Counted from the first letter of the stretch, positions 1 through 9,565 are shown. The stretch is DNA of 64,000 bases from Methylococcaceae bacterium UBA6146 (GCA_002422395.1 DIUY01000012.1:62001-126000), one strand, 5' to 3'. Notes: generated from the sequence alone by a model not told the origin. Program-made: numbers and translations.

Positions 1-298
1 TGATGCAGTCGACCATGCTGGAAATCACTTTAGCGCTGTCTTGCAAAGGTTCACCACGGCCTAGCTGGGTGTCTCTAGGCGATAAAAACAACGCGTTGCC
101 GCCAAAGTGGCTCATGCCCGCTTCAAAGGAAATGCGCGTGCGGGTGGATGATTTTTCAAAAATCATCGCCAACACTTGGCCTTTTAACGGTTGGTAATCG
201 CGGTTGCGGTTTTTTTTCAGGACGATGGCGCGGTCAATCAGGCGGCGCAATTCGTCGCCGGATAAGTCGAGTAAGCTGATAAAGTGTCTAGGATTCAT
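1..298 (-). CDS. argF: Ornithine carbamoyltransferase, N-terminal part (runs off the window)
   Basis: Transfers the carbamoyl group of carbamoyl phosphate to ornithine to make citrulline (arginine biosynthesis, cytoplasm). The visible 99 residues start MNPRHFISLLDLS and contain the carbamoyl-phosphate-binding STRT loop within FEKSSTRTRISFEAGM, followed by a GGNALFLSPRDTQLGRGE segment typical of the family. The ATG at 298 overlaps the last bases of argD, so the two are translationally coupled, argD first. The C-terminal two thirds lie beyond position 1. The STRT loop and neighbouring argD make the identification secure; aspartate carbamoyltransferase is less likely given the RDTQLGRGE segment. 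Confidence 0.95.
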   Translation of the reverse strand, partial: MNPRHFISLLDLSGDELRRLIDRAIVLKKNRNRDYQPLKGQVLAMIFEKSSTRTRISFEAGMSHFGGNALFLSPRDTQLGRGEPLQDSAKVISSMVDCI

Positions 299-1475
299 GA
301 TGTTGCCCTGTATGCTCATGAATAAGAGCCGATAAGGTGTCTACGAGTTGTTTTATTTGGTGTTCGTCTATGATTAACGGCGGCAACAAACGGATGGTTT
401 TTTCGTTGGTGACATTAATTAATAGCCGCTGCTGCAATGCGGCGGTGACTAGCCCTGCGCATGGGCTGTCAAGTTCGATGCCAATCATCAGGCCTTGGTG
501 GCGTATATCCACGACATGGGCATTGCCGTGTAGCTGCTTAGCCAGGCCTGTGCAAATCGCATCGCCTTTTTGGGTGGCCAATTCGATCAGGTTGTCGTTA
601 TCTAATGTTGATAAGACCGCTAATGCGGCGCTGCAAGCCAACGGGTTGCCGCCAAAAGTGGAGCCGTGCGTCCCCGCAGTTAAAACTTCCGCCGCTTTGC
701 CACGCGCCATACAAGCGCCTATCGGCACACCATTGCCTAATGCTTTCGCTAGGGTGCAGACATCGGGCAGGATATTGTTGTGCTGAAAAGAAAGGAACTT
801 GCCTGTGCGGCCAATGCCGGTCTGGATTTCATCGAGCATCATCAACAGTTGATGATGGTCGCATAACGCCCGTATCCTGTTCAGATAATCGGGGGCCGGG
901 ATATTAACGCCGCCTTCGCCTTGGATGGGTTCAACCAGGATGGCGACGATATTGTCATGCGCGGCGATGGCTTGCGCAATGGCGTCAATATCGTTGTAAG
1001 GCACCCGGACAAAGCCTTCAACCAGTGGCGCGAAGCCTTGCTGCACCTTAACGTTGCCGGTTGCGCTGAGGGTTGCCAGGGTGCGGCCATGAAAGCTTTT
1101 TTCCATAACGATAATGGCGGGATTGGCTAAACCTAAGTCATGTCCGTGTTTACGCGCCAATTTAATCGCCGCTTCATTGGCTTCTGCGCCCGAATTGCAG
1201 AAAAACACCTTAGCCATGCCGCTTTTTTCAATCAGCTTGTCGGCGAGCTGTTCTTGATTGGCTACCCGATAAATGTTTGAGGTATGGATCAGTTTTGCGC
1301 TTTGTTCGCACAAAGCCTTATGTACGGCCGGATGGGCGTGGCCTATATTACAGACGGCGATGCCGGACAATGCGTCCAGATAGCGGGTATTGTGGTCATC
1401 CCACAACCAAGCACCTTCACCTCGTTCAAAGGTTACCGGTAACCGATTGTATGTTGGCATAATATGGCTGGTCAT
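288..1475 (-). CDS. argD: Acetylornithine / N-succinyldiaminopimelate aminotransferase
   Basis: PLP-dependent class III aminotransferase making N-acetylornithine in the arginine pathway, often also serving lysine synthesis. The protein begins MTSHIMPTYNRLPVTFERG and shows the family signatures NSGAEANEAAIKLARKHG, the PLP-aspartate stretch LMMLDEIQTGIGRTG, the lysine region TLAKALGNGVPIGA and the closing HGSTFGGNPLA. About 395 residues is normal. The open frame extends 29 codons further upstream, but that stretch is not family-like, so the ATG at 1475 (or 1460) is preferred. It is followed by argF with an 11-base overlap and is divergent from grxD. Confidence 0.95.
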   Translation of the reverse strand: MTSHIMPTYNRLPVTFERGEGAWLWDDHNTRYLDALSGIAVCNIGHAHPAVHKALCEQSAKLIHTSNIYRVANQEQLADKLIEKSGMAKVFFCNSGAEANEAAIKLARKHGHDLGLANPAIIVMEKSFHGRTLATLSATGNVKVQQGFAPLVEGFVRVPYNDIDAIAQAIAAHDNIVAILVEPIQGEGGVNIPAPDYLNRIRALCDHHQLLMMLDEIQTGIGRTGKFLSFQHNNILPDVCTLAKALGNGVPIGACMARGKAAEVLTAGTHGSTFGGNPLACSAALAVLSTLDNDNLIELATQKGDAICTGLAKQLHGNAHVVDIRHQGLMIGIELDSPCAGLVTAALQQRLLINVTNEKTIRLLPPLIIDEHQIKQLVDTLSALIHEHTGQHHES

Positions 1476-1649
1476 AAAGTCAGTGTTTAAAGAAAAGTTG
1501 GCGATAGTGGCTATGGCAATAAAAAAATGCTCGATTATAAGTTTCAAACGGGTGCTAGGCAAGTTTCGGGCGTTAAGATTTGCTTTTTTAACGCGGGTAA
1601 AGTTGATAGAATCCGTGGGTTTTTATTTATTTATTGAGTGGTGAGTGTT

Positions 1650-1973
1650 ATGAACGTGATAGAGCGCATTAAAGATCAGCTTGAAAACAATCCGGTGGTT
1701 TTGTATATGAAAGGTACGCCCGATTTCCCACAGTGCGGTTTTTCAGGTCAAACCGTGCAGCTATTGGATCTTTGCCAAGCCAAGTACATGTACGTCAACA
1801 TTTTTGAAGACCCTGAATTGCGCGAGGCATTGAAAGAGTATTCAAATTGGCCCACTTATCCGCAACTTTATGTTAATGGTGAATTGGTCGGGGGTTGCGA
1901 CATCGTGATTGATTTGTATAAAAAAGGCGAGCTAGTCACCATGCTGGCGGCGGTTGGCGGTGTGGCGGAATAA
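1650..1973 (+). CDS. grxD: Monothiol glutaredoxin (Grx4 type)
   Basis: Carries and delivers [2Fe-2S] clusters rather than acting as a classical disulfide reductase. The 107-residue protein MNVIERIKDQLENNPVVL has the hallmark KGTPDFPQCGFSGQ with a single active-site cysteine (CGFS), the WPTYPQLYVNGELVGGCDI glutathione-binding region and normal length. The ATG at 1650 is chosen over an in-frame GTG 12 bases earlier because all homologues start near MNVIERI. It is divergent from argD and converges on rnt. Confidence 0.95.
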   Translation: MNVIERIKDQLENNPVVLYMKGTPDFPQCGFSGQTVQLLDLCQAKYMYVNIFEDPELREALKEYSNWPTYPQLYVNGELVGGCDIVIDLYKKGELVTMLAAVGGVAE

Positions 1974-1998
1974 TCGTTTTTAATTCCCAGTAAGGCAA

Positions 1999-2037
1999 GC
2001 CGGGTTAGGCCGCATGCTTAATCCGGCGCATTTTTTT
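1999..2037 (+). terminator. Intrinsic terminator after grxD
   Basis: The stem CCGGGTTA pairs with TAATCCGG (one G-T pair) and is followed by a run of seven T. It lies 25 bases after grxD and overlaps the end of the convergent rnt gene. Confidence 0.6.
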
Positions 2038-2659
2038 GCAAGTCCAGTGCTTCTAGCCGCTTCCAGCGGTTAACGATCATACAAAACAATTCAGCCGTTT
2101 TTTCGGCGTCATATAAAGCTGAATGCGCTTTTTCATTGTCCCATTCCAGTCCTGCGGATTGGGCGATTTTTGCCAATACGGTTTGTTGGTACGCAAGACC
2201 GCCTAAAGTCGCGGTGTCAAATGTGCTAAATGGGTGAAAAGGGCTGCGCTTGATTTGGGCGCGGGCAATCGCCGCATTCAAAAAGGCAATGTCAAAAGCC
2301 GGATTGTGCCCGACCAAAATCGCCCGGGTACAGTTATTGCGTTTAAGCGCGTATTTGATGGGTTTGAACAGCATCGCTAGCGCGTCTTTTTCTTCAATCG
2401 CCATGCGGAAAGGATGGTATGGGTCGATGCCATTAAATTTAAGTGCGGCTTCGTCCAGTTCGGCATTTTTAAACGGGATGACGTGGGTGGTGTAACGTTC
2501 GGTGATTTCCAGATTGCCGATGCCATCCAATTCGACGATAACGGCGGCAATTTCCAGTAAGGCGTTTTTTTTAGGGTTAAATCCGGCCGTTTCAATGTCA
2601 ATAATAACGGGCAGATAGCCCCTAAAACGTTTGTCCAAAGGTATTGCAGGTGTGTCCAT
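2018..2659 (-). CDS. rnt: Ribonuclease T
   Basis: DEDDh 3'-5' exoribonuclease that trims tRNA and other stable RNA 3' ends and turns over the tRNA CCA end. The 213-residue protein has Exo I VIIDIETAGFNP (residues 18-30), the Exo II region ILVGHNPAFDIAFLN and Exo III AHSALYDAEKTAELF with the histidine and aspartate expected of the DEDDh class. The start segment IPLDKRFRGYLPVIIDIETAG matches the RNase T consensus and separates it from DnaQ, which also occurs in this window near 33.2 kb. Confidence 0.93.
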   Translation of the reverse strand: MDTPAIPLDKRFRGYLPVIIDIETAGFNPKKNALLEIAAVIVELDGIGNLEITERYTTHVIPFKNAELDEAALKFNGIDPYHPFRMAIEEKDALAMLFKPIKYALKRNNCTRAILVGHNPAFDIAFLNAAIARAQIKRSPFHPFSTFDTATLGGLAYQQTVLAKIAQSAGLEWDNEKAHSALYDAEKTAELFCMIVNRWKRLEALDLQKNAPD

Positions 2660-3060
2660 TGTTTACGTCTATCCTGAAGATGAAGATATTGGCCATATTA
2701 CGCCAACTTGACGGGGAATAAAACGCAAAAATATCAGGGCGGCAGTTGATTGCCGATATAGTGGCAGTGATGGGCAAGTGGAGCGTGGCGACGGTTTTGG
2801 CCGCAAAAATCCAGGTTAATTTTGATGTTAAGTGGCTGTCCCTCAGTTTTTAACAGCGTAGGTGCTGCCTCCTTGGCTGTGCCCCTACGATAATGGTTGA
2901 ATTTATGGCCGGCCATTTAATTTAGGTGGATTGCTTCGTCATGAAGCATTTTTGGTGGTGGTAAAAATGGTTGATGCTATTTTGGCATTAAAAAACCTGT
3001 TTTTTGACGCCGCTCTGTCACTTAAGCATTTGAATGTTTACCACTACCGCATTTTTTTAT
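2660..3060. other. Gene-free stretch between rnt and the phosphoesterase
   Basis: I see no convincing coding region. It contains an imperfect hairpin around GTAGGTGCTGCCTCC...GTGCCCCTAC (about 2860-2890) and one copy of the palindromic repeat family A (2954-3048). Confidence 0.5.
2954..3048 (+). repeat. Dispersed palindromic repeat, family A, copy 1
   Basis: Starts GGTGGTGGTAAAAATGG and ends CTTAAGCATTTGAATGTTTACCACTACC in two recognisable blocks. A central hairpin around AAAAAACCTGTTTTTT is degenerate here (outer arms GGCATT/GACGCC). Other copies are at 12729-12800, 27314-27404 and 63061-63139. Probably a REP/MITE-like element. Confidence 0.75.
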
Positions 3061-4578
3061 TTATTGCCCAAAAACAAACGCGTTCAGCAAATCGCCCGCA
3101 TTGGCCCGGACGCCGGGCAACGGTTCCAGCTCAAAACGGCGGGTGATGAATTTGATAATTGATGTCGTGTCGTAAGCGGTATGGTCAACAAAACCGCGCT
3201 TGGCGAAAGGTGAAATGATAAGCGTCGGAATGCGTGTCCCCGGCCCCCAGCGGTCGCCTTTAGGGGGGGCGGCATGGTCCCAGAAACCGCCGTTTTCATC
3301 GTAAGTGACGATAATCGCCGTGCTGGGCCACAGCGGGCTTTGGCGGATGCGTTCAATGGTTATGGCAAGATGCTGGTCTCCTGACAGCACATCGGTATAA
3401 CCAGGGTGCTCGTTTAAATGCCCCGTGGGTTTGTAAAACGCAACCTGTGGCAACGTGCCGTTGGCAATGCCGGTGAAAAAATCTTCCGCGTCTTTTAGGT
3501 GTAAAGCACGTTCATTGGTGCCGGGCGCAAAGCGGGCGTAATAATTGAAAGGCTGATGGTGCGCCTGAAAATTGAAGGCGCCGTCGCGGTGCTTATAAAT
3601 CACCCCGCGTTGAAGGTCTGGCGCTTGCATCCCGTCGGCAAGCGCGGCGTTCCACCCCCCCGCGTACCAAGCCCAGGACACGCCTTGGGCGGACAGCGTA
3701 TCGCCAACGGTTTTGGTGGTTTGGGGCGGTAATGGCTGTTGCTTAGGATCGGCAAAGCGGGTGTCGCCACCGGTGGCAGGCACAATGCCTGAAGGTTGGT
3801 ACGGCGGTTGTTGGGTGTTAACCGAATAACCGTCAGGCGTCAGGACGCCATCATGCCATAAGGGCGGGCCTTGCATGGCGCTGGCAGGGGATCCGGTTTT
3901 GCGTTTTAGTTTGCCGTTGCTATCCAACTGGGCGCGTAATTTGTCCGGCGCAGTCAAATTTTGCGGTGTGCAGGCACAGACTAGCCACTGGTGGTTGAGG
4001 TACGAGCCACCAAACGCGCCCATAAAAAAGTTATCGGCAAGCACATAGTCCTGCGCCCACTGCCACAACGGCAATTTCGAGCCGTCGTAATAGCCCATCA
4101 CTAAGCCGCCCGCATCGGAAATGGCGGCGAAATGGTTGTTTTTGCCGCCGTTAATTTGTTCGATATTCTGATAATAGCGATGCACCAGGTCACGGGTCGG
4201 CACCGAAGCGGACAGGCTGATAGGTGGTTGGTCTATCCGAAATGGCTGGTTGGGCAGTTTCGCGGCAATGGCGGGGATATGGCCATCTTTGCTTGCCGGA
4301 ATCGGTGGCAGTGTGACAAACGGCTTGCCATTGTGATCCAGTTGCAGGTATTGCCCAGGGGTTGCCTGATGGATACCATTAGCGCCGGGAAACAGGCCGT
4401 AAAGGTTGTCAAAGCTACGGTTTTCCGCATAAATGACAATAATATGCTCAAGCTGGTTAAGCTGGCTTTGCGGGGGGTGGGTAGGCGTGGCGGCGCAACC
4501 GGCAAGCATCACAATAGCGAGTGGCCCTTGCGTAAACGCAAGCAGTTTAGTGGATTGAAAACGGCTGGATTTGGTCAT
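3061..4578 (-). CDS. Lipoprotein phosphoesterase (phospholipase C / acid phosphatase AcpA family)
   Basis: Predicted periplasmic or surface lipoprotein hydrolysing phosphate esters, possibly phospholipid or nucleotide substrates. The N-terminus is a signal peptide with lipobox LAGC (VIVMLAGCAATP, near residue 28). The phosphoesterase family (PF04185) motifs follow: IIVIYAENRSFDNLYGLFPGA near residues 48-68, GSYLNHQWLVCACTP near 195, and the metal-site stretch IIVTYDENGGFWDHAAPP near 420. The 505-residue length is typical for single-domain members. The substrate cannot be told from sequence. It stands alone, divergent from the permease gene to its right. Confidence 0.85.
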   Translation of the reverse strand: MTKSSRFQSTKLLAFTQGPLAIVMLAGCAATPTHPPQSQLNQLEHIIVIYAENRSFDNLYGLFPGANGIHQATPGQYLQLDHNGKPFVTLPPIPASKDGHIPAIAAKLPNQPFRIDQPPISLSASVPTRDLVHRYYQNIEQINGGKNNHFAAISDAGGLVMGYYDGSKLPLWQWAQDYVLADNFFMGAFGGSYLNHQWLVCACTPQNLTAPDKLRAQLDSNGKLKRKTGSPASAMQGPPLWHDGVLTPDGYSVNTQQPPYQPSGIVPATGGDTRFADPKQQPLPPQTTKTVGDTLSAQGVSWAWYAGGWNAALADGMQAPDLQRGVIYKHRDGAFNFQAHHQPFNYYARFAPGTNERALHLKDAEDFFTGIANGTLPQVAFYKPTGHLNEHPGYTDVLSGDQHLAITIERIRQSPLWPSTAIIVTYDENGGFWDHAAPPKGDRWGPGTRIPTLIISPFAKRGFVDHTAYDTTSIIKFITRRFELEPLPGVRANAGDLLNAFVFGQ

Positions 4579-4747
4579 GGACTTGTTACGTTATGAGTTG
4601 TTATGGGGGAAGTGATTGCTGTCCAATAGTAGCACATCGGTTTAGGTGCTGTGGGCAGTGGCTTGACCCTTACTGTTAGGCTGGGAGCCGGATTGTTCCG
4701 ATAGATTTGCCAAACGGTTTAGGCTATCGACAATAGTTTGTGTTGAT

Positions 4748-4841
4748 GGTGGTTAAACTTTAACTGTTTATAAATCGCCTAAACATAATAAACAGCACGG
4801 TTGCCAGTTCCAATCCCAAACAGTCACGGCTTAACCACCAC
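4748..4841 (-). repeat. Dispersed repeat, family B, copy 1
   Basis: Bounded by inverted ends GGTGGTTAA and TTAACCACC. Its complement matches 14074-14189: both have GGTGGTTAAGCCGTGACTG at one end and CTGTTTATTAT.GTTTAGGCGATT near the other. The middle differs. It lies just ahead of the permease gene, so it may sit in that gene's leader. Confidence 0.75.
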
Positions 4842-4923
4842 GTTGGTGTTCAACTGTTACCAGGCCATGTCCAATTGCGGGCATTTTGCTTACAACCACC
4901 TAAAAAACCTACGGTCAACGCTT

Positions 4924-5985
4924 ATGAACAATTATTTAACCAAGACGCCGGTACAGTGGCTGATTCCGGCAATTTTTTTAACGGGGCTGTTGTTATTGGG
5001 CTACTTGATCCTGCAAGAGTTTTTGCTTACCTTGGCGTGGGCGATCATTATTGCCTATACGGCATGGCCACCCTATCTATGGCTGAAACGCCGGCTTAAC
5101 GGGCACGCCACGCTCAGCGCCGCTGTGATGACTTCCATTATCGCCGCTGCGATCACCTTGACGTTATATTGGCTGGGCGCCATGCTACAAAATGAAATCA
5201 AGCTGGCTTACCAGGCATTGGCGGCGACCTTGACCGAAGAGCGTTATCAGCTACCCGATGCGATTAGCCGCATCCCTTGGTTAGGCCATTATTTGCAGGA
5301 GTGGCTGGACCGTTTGAATAGTGACCGGGTCGGCGTGACTAAGCAATTGATAGGTTGGGCAAGACAGTGGCTGGGTCAATTTGCCCAGGTTATTGGCGGT
5401 GTTGGCCGTTATGTCATGCACATGGGGTTTGTGTTGGTCACGGTGTTTTTTTGTTTTCGTGATGGCAAGGATGTTATCCGGCAATTGCAGCAAGGGTTGA
5501 TCCATTTTCTTGGCGAATATCAACAGGTTTATTTGCAAGCGGCCGGCGACACCACGCGGGCGGTAGTGTACGGTATCGTCCTGGCGGCGCTAGGGCAGGG
5601 CATCACGGCCGGGGCCGGATACGCGGTTGCCGGTGTGCAAGCGCCGGTGCTGTTCGGTACGATAACGGCAGTGTTGGCATTGATCCCGATGGGGGCAATG
5701 GCGGTGTGGCTGTCTATCGCCATTATGTTGCTGGCAACTGGGCAGATTTGGCCTGGCGTGGGCTTGTTGCTTTGGGGCTTTTTGGTGATCAGCACCGTCG
5801 ATAACGTTATCCGTCCGATTGTCATCAGTGGCACCAGCCAAGTGCCTTTTTTAGTCGTTATGTTTGGGGTGTTCGGGGGGTTGTCAGCGTTTGGCGTGAT
5901 CGGCCTGTTTTTAGGGCCGGTGATATTGTCAGTTTTGCTGGCGGTGTGGCGGGCCTGGTTAATGCAACAACAAAAGAGTGAGTGA
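4924..5985 (+). CDS. AI-2E family transporter (PerM/TqsA-like permease)
   Basis: Polytopic inner-membrane protein of 353 residues from MNNYLTKTPVQW. Several hydrophobic segments are visible: residues ~13-45 as a pair, ~62-84, ~155-175, ~208-232, ~240-270, ~273-300 and ~305-345. The family-typical stretch VVIGGVGRYVMHMGFVLVTVFFCF and the C-terminal DNVIRPIVISGTSQVPFLVV are present. Members move autoinducer-2, Na+/H+ or unknown solutes; the substrate here is open. The frame extends upstream, but that part overlaps repeat family B, so the ATG at 4924 is preferred. The next gene begins one base after its stop. Confidence 0.88.
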   Translation: MNNYLTKTPVQWLIPAIFLTGLLLLGYLILQEFLLTLAWAIIIAYTAWPPYLWLKRRLNGHATLSAAVMTSIIAAAITLTLYWLGAMLQNEIKLAYQALAATLTEERYQLPDAISRIPWLGHYLQEWLDRLNSDRVGVTKQLIGWARQWLGQFAQVIGGVGRYVMHMGFVLVTVFFCFRDGKDVIRQLQQGLIHFLGEYQQVYLQAAGDTTRAVVYGIVLAALGQGITAGAGYAVAGVQAPVLFGTITAVLALIPMGAMAVWLSIAIMLLATGQIWPGVGLLLWGFLVISTVDNVIRPIVISGTSQVPFLVVMFGVFGGLSAFGVIGLFLGPVILSVLLAVWRAWLMQQQKSE

Positions 5986-5986
5986 T

Positions 5987-6862
5987 ATGTCAGAGAATAA
6001 CCCCGTGCTGGGTTTTATCGGAATCGGTTTGATGGGCAAGCCGATGACTTTACGGTTGTTGGCGGCGGGGTTTCGCGTCAACGTCTGGAACCGCAGTGCG
6101 GAAAAGTTAAAACCGGTCACTGAAGCCGGTGCAAGCGCTTGCGCCACGGTTGCCGATTTAACCAAAGCGTCCGATGTGCTGCTTGTCTGTTTGGCGGATA
6201 CGGCGGCGGTGGAAGCCGTCGTGCACAACGGTGTCTTGGCCAATGGTTCGGCGGCTAAACTGCTGATTGATTTGTCCAGCATCCATCCTGACAACACCCG
6301 GCAGTTAGCCGCAAGCCTGTATGAAAGCTGCGGTATGGGTTGGGTCGATGCGCCGGTTTCCGGCGGTGTGGCAGGGGCGGAGCAGGGCAGTCTGGCGATT
6401 ATGGCGGGCGGGGCAGCCGGGCATATCGCCATTGCCCGCCATGTGCTGGCGCCGCTCTATCAGCGGTTAACCCATATGGGCGAAGTCGGCAGTGGCCAGA
6501 TAAGCAAAATTTGCAACCAGATGATTGTCAGTTGCAATGTGTTGGTGATTGCCGAAATGATGGCCTTGGCACAGCAAGCCGGGGTTGATGCGCAGCAAAT
6601 CCCAGTTGCGTTGGCAGGCGGTTTTGCCGATTCCAAACCCTTGCAAATAGTCGCCCCGCAAATGGCGGCGGCAAGCTTTGAACCAGTCAAATGGCGCGTT
6701 AAAACGCTGTTAAAAGACTTGTCCATGGCCGTTGATTTGGCGGGCCAACAAGGCCAATCCGTGCCGATGTCCGGCCTCGCGGCGCAGCTGATGCAATTGC
6801 ATGGCAGCCACGGTTATTTGGATCAAGACCCGGCCACGTTGATTAAGCTGTTTACGAAATGA
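5987..6862 (+). CDS. NAD(P)-dependent beta-hydroxyacid dehydrogenase (tartronate semialdehyde reductase type)
   Basis: Reductase of the 3-hydroxyisobutyrate / 2-hydroxy-3-oxopropionate family. The 291-residue protein has an N-terminal Rossmann motif GFIGIGLMGKPM (residues ~6-17), the substrate-binding DAPVSGGVAGAEQG near residue 121, and the catalytic-lysine region GSGQISKICNQM near residue 170. It probably forms an operon with the upstream permease, the stop and start being one base apart. GlxR/GarR-type activity is one option; succinic or glyoxylate semialdehyde reductase cannot be excluded. ATG at 5987 is preferred to an in-frame GTG at 5978. Confidence 0.85.
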   Translation: MSENNPVLGFIGIGLMGKPMTLRLLAAGFRVNVWNRSAEKLKPVTEAGASACATVADLTKASDVLLVCLADTAAVEAVVHNGVLANGSAAKLLIDLSSIHPDNTRQLAASLYESCGMGWVDAPVSGGVAGAEQGSLAIMAGGAAGHIAIARHVLAPLYQRLTHMGEVGSGQISKICNQMIVSCNVLVIAEMMALAQQAGVDAQQIPVALAGGFADSKPLQIVAPQMAAASFEPVKWRVKTLLKDLSMAVDLAGQQGQSVPMSGLAAQLMQLHGSHGYLDQDPATLIKLFTK

Positions 6863-7053
6863 AAATTTACTCGCTTTACCGAAAACAGCGGCTCGCCGTC
6901 ACTAGCGAACAAGCTTGGCAGTCGCCAAATCATGGCGGTATCTCTTCTATTTACGCTTATCCGCCAAAATAAAACTGGCCACCAGGAATAAACCAACGTA
7001 TTTCGTGCATTTAGTGGACAATGCCTGATCAATCCCCCAACTGAGGCTTCGAT

Positions 7054-9396
7054 TTGCGCAACTTGTTACTATTTTCCTTGTTATTGTTGCTGGCAAGTTG
7101 CGCGGCTTATACGCGCCACCAACTAGACCAACGTTACGGTATCGCCAATCCTGCCCGTTTTGACTATCCGATCACCTTATCTTCTTCCGTCACTTACCGC
7201 CGTGATGTCAAACCCATCACCGATAGCCGTTGCGCGGTATGCCACGGTTGTTTTGACGCGCCTTGCCAGTTGCAAATGGGCAGTTATGAAGGCATCACCC
7301 GTGGCGCAAGCAAAGAAAAAATTTATGATGACTTGAGAATGTCAATGATGGCGCCAACCCGTCTGTTTACCGATGCTCGCGACAATAGCCAATGGCGGTT
7401 GAAGGGTTTTACCCCGATACTTAACGAGCGCACCGCCGACACGGCCACGAACCGGGAAGCTAGTGTCATGGCAAAAATGTTGCAGTTGAAAAAACAGCAT
7501 CTTTTCCCAAAATCCGGCTTATTGTCTGCCGAGCGTTTCGATTTTGACCTGTACAGGACAGAATCTTGTCCGGCGTTGGAAGAATTTGCTGATTATGCCA
7601 AAGACCATCCAGAGTCGGGGATGCCTTATGGCTTGCCACCCCTGACCAACAAGGAGGAACAAACCCTGGTGCGTTGGTTGGAAGCGGGCGCACCGGTTGA
7701 AAAGCCGCTACCTTTGGCAAAAGCCCAGCTTGACCGAGTGCAACAGTGGGAAGTGTTTTTTAACGGCGATAGCCTTAAAGAACAATTGATGAGCCGTTAC
7801 ATTTACGAACACTGGTTTCTTGCGCATCTGTATTTTGATGATCTGCCCGAACGCGAATTTTTTGAGTTGGTGCGCTCGAAGACCCCGCCCGGCCAACCTA
7901 TCGGATTGGTTACATCCCGACGGCCTTTTGCTGACCCTCAAGTTGCACGGGTTTACTATCGTTTGCGTCCCGTGCAAGGCACGCTGTTGGCTAAAACCCA
8001 CATGCCTTACGCGCTGAATGACGCCAGGATGCGGCGCATCAAAAGTTGGTTTCTTGACGCACCCTATCTGGTCACCTCCTTGCCTTCATACAAACCAGAA
8101 ATTGCCACCAACCCGTTTGTCGCGTTTGAGCAAATTCCGGTGCGCTCGCGTTATCGGCTGATGCTCGATGAAGCCCAATTCACCGTGATGGGGTTTATCA
8201 AAGGCCCGGTTTGCCGTGGGCAAGTGGCGATCAATGTCATCAACGATTATTTCTGGATAGGTTTTGTTCATCCTGATGCCCCCATTCAGGAAAGCCAAAA
8301 TTTTCTTGCGACTGCACTCAAGCAGGTTGACTTGCCCATTAGTCGCCAAGACTTGACCAGTTTATTGAAATGGCAATCGTATGCGGGACAGGAAACCAAC
8401 TATCTGCGTGCCAAAAGCACCTTGTTGAACAAAGTGATGGGTGGGCAAAACTTGCCCAATTTTTCCCTGTTATGGGATGGCGACGGCAATAACCAAAATG
8501 CCGCCCTGACGGTGTTCAGAAATTTCGACAATGCTAGCATTGTCCAAGGCTTGGTTGGCGGACAACCACAAACCGCCCTGATTATGGGCTACCCCTTGCT
8601 GGAGCGTATCCATTACCTGCTGGTCGCTGGTTTTGATGTCTTCGGCACGGTTGCCCATCAATTGCAGGCACGGTTGTACATGGATTTTTTGCGCATGGAA
8701 GGTGAACAACATGCCTTGGCCTTTTTGCCAAGGTCAATGCGGGAGACAGTACAGGGAAAATGGTACCGTAACGCGCCCGATGCCGTGCTTGCCCATTTGC
8801 ACGATAGCCAGCGCCTGTACTTTCAAAACACCGGCATCCTTTATAAAACCCACGCGCCTTGGCCGGAATTTACGGGGCGTTGGAAACAGCATCTCAAACC
8901 CGTGCTGAATACGCGCTACGAATTGACGGAAGCCGCGTTGCCAGAAGCCTTCGGCTTGCTAAAACAGCTGGGTGGGCTTAAGGGCAAAGCGGTTTCATAT
9001 CTGCCGGAAACTGTCTTCATCACCCTGACTGATGCGCAACAACAAGCCCATCACTTCACGTTGTTACGCAATAGTGCGCACAGCAACGTCTCCGAGTTGT
9101 TTAAAGAAGAAGACCGCCGTTTGCTGGATGAAGATACGCTGACGCTAGTGCCTGGTTTTTTGGGGGCTTACCCGAATGCGTTTTATCAGTTAGAAACGCA
9201 CCAGCTGCCGGAGTTTATCAGGACAATCAAAAACCTGAATTCCAAAGCCGCATACACCGGCCTGAGTGCGCGGTTTGCCATCCGGCGGACAAACCCGCGT
9301 TTTTGGGCGCATGCCGATATGCTTCATGCGGCGTATCGCAAAACCTATCCGATAGAAGCGGGGTTGTTTGATTTGAACCGGTTTGAGAATAGGTAG
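7054..9396 (+). CDS. cti: Fatty acid cis/trans isomerase (Cti)
   Basis: Periplasmic haem protein that converts cis-unsaturated membrane fatty acids to trans isomers, a fast response to solvents, heat or salt. The 780-residue protein starts from TTG (MRNLLLFSLLLLLASCAAYTR) with GAGG seven bases upstream. The N-terminus looks like a lipoprotein signal (LLASC). A CxxCH c-type haem site, CAVCH, follows near residue 60 in DSRCAVCHGCFDAPC, as known for Cti. Length and the C-terminal RTNPRFWAHADMLHAAYR region fit the family (PF06934). It is monocistronic, with about 190 bases of apparently empty DNA before it. Confidence 0.93.
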   Translation: MRNLLLFSLLLLLASCAAYTRHQLDQRYGIANPARFDYPITLSSSVTYRRDVKPITDSRCAVCHGCFDAPCQLQMGSYEGITRGASKEKIYDDLRMSMMAPTRLFTDARDNSQWRLKGFTPILNERTADTATNREASVMAKMLQLKKQHLFPKSGLLSAERFDFDLYRTESCPALEEFADYAKDHPESGMPYGLPPLTNKEEQTLVRWLEAGAPVEKPLPLAKAQLDRVQQWEVFFNGDSLKEQLMSRYIYEHWFLAHLYFDDLPEREFFELVRSKTPPGQPIGLVTSRRPFADPQVARVYYRLRPVQGTLLAKTHMPYALNDARMRRIKSWFLDAPYLVTSLPSYKPEIATNPFVAFEQIPVRSRYRLMLDEAQFTVMGFIKGPVCRGQVAINVINDYFWIGFVHPDAPIQESQNFLATALKQVDLPISRQDLTSLLKWQSYAGQETNYLRAKSTLLNKVMGGQNLPNFSLLWDGDGNNQNAALTVFRNFDNASIVQGLVGGQPQTALIMGYPLLERIHYLLVAGFDVFGTVAHQLQARLYMDFLRMEGEQHALAFLPRSMRETVQGKWYRNAPDAVLAHLHDSQRLYFQNTGILYKTHAPWPEFTGRWKQHLKPVLNTRYELTEAALPEAFGLLKQLGGLKGKAVSYLPETVFITLTDAQQQAHHFTLLRNSAHSNVSELFKEEDRRLLDEDTLTLVPGFLGAYPNAFYQLETHQLPEFIRTIKNLNSKAAYTGLSARFAIRRTNPRFWAHADMLHAAYRKTYPIEAGLFDLNRFENR

Positions 9397-9493
9397 GAAG
9401 AGGGTTTTGCGCCACTAATAGACCCCATAAATGGGTTAATCCTTTTTAAGGGATGTTATCCATGTTGGTTTAACAAGGTGTTGGACAGGCCAT

Positions 9494-9520
9494 TAAAAAA
9501 ACCCGCTATAAAAGCGGGTT
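9494..9520 (-). terminator. Intrinsic terminator (leftward)
   Basis: Perfect stem AACCCGCT/AGCGGGTT with a T-run on the minus strand. It lies about 270 bases beyond the end of the leftward OmpA-like gene and just after cti, and may serve both. Confidence 0.65.
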
Positions 9521-9565
9521 AGAAGGTTTGCCTTTTGATGAAGGGCGGTGCGTGTTTAAAAACGG

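Noticed and set aside
2734..2916. 60-codon frame on the minus strand between rnt and the phosphoesterase
   Set aside because: Overlaps hairpin-rich DNA and has no start signal.
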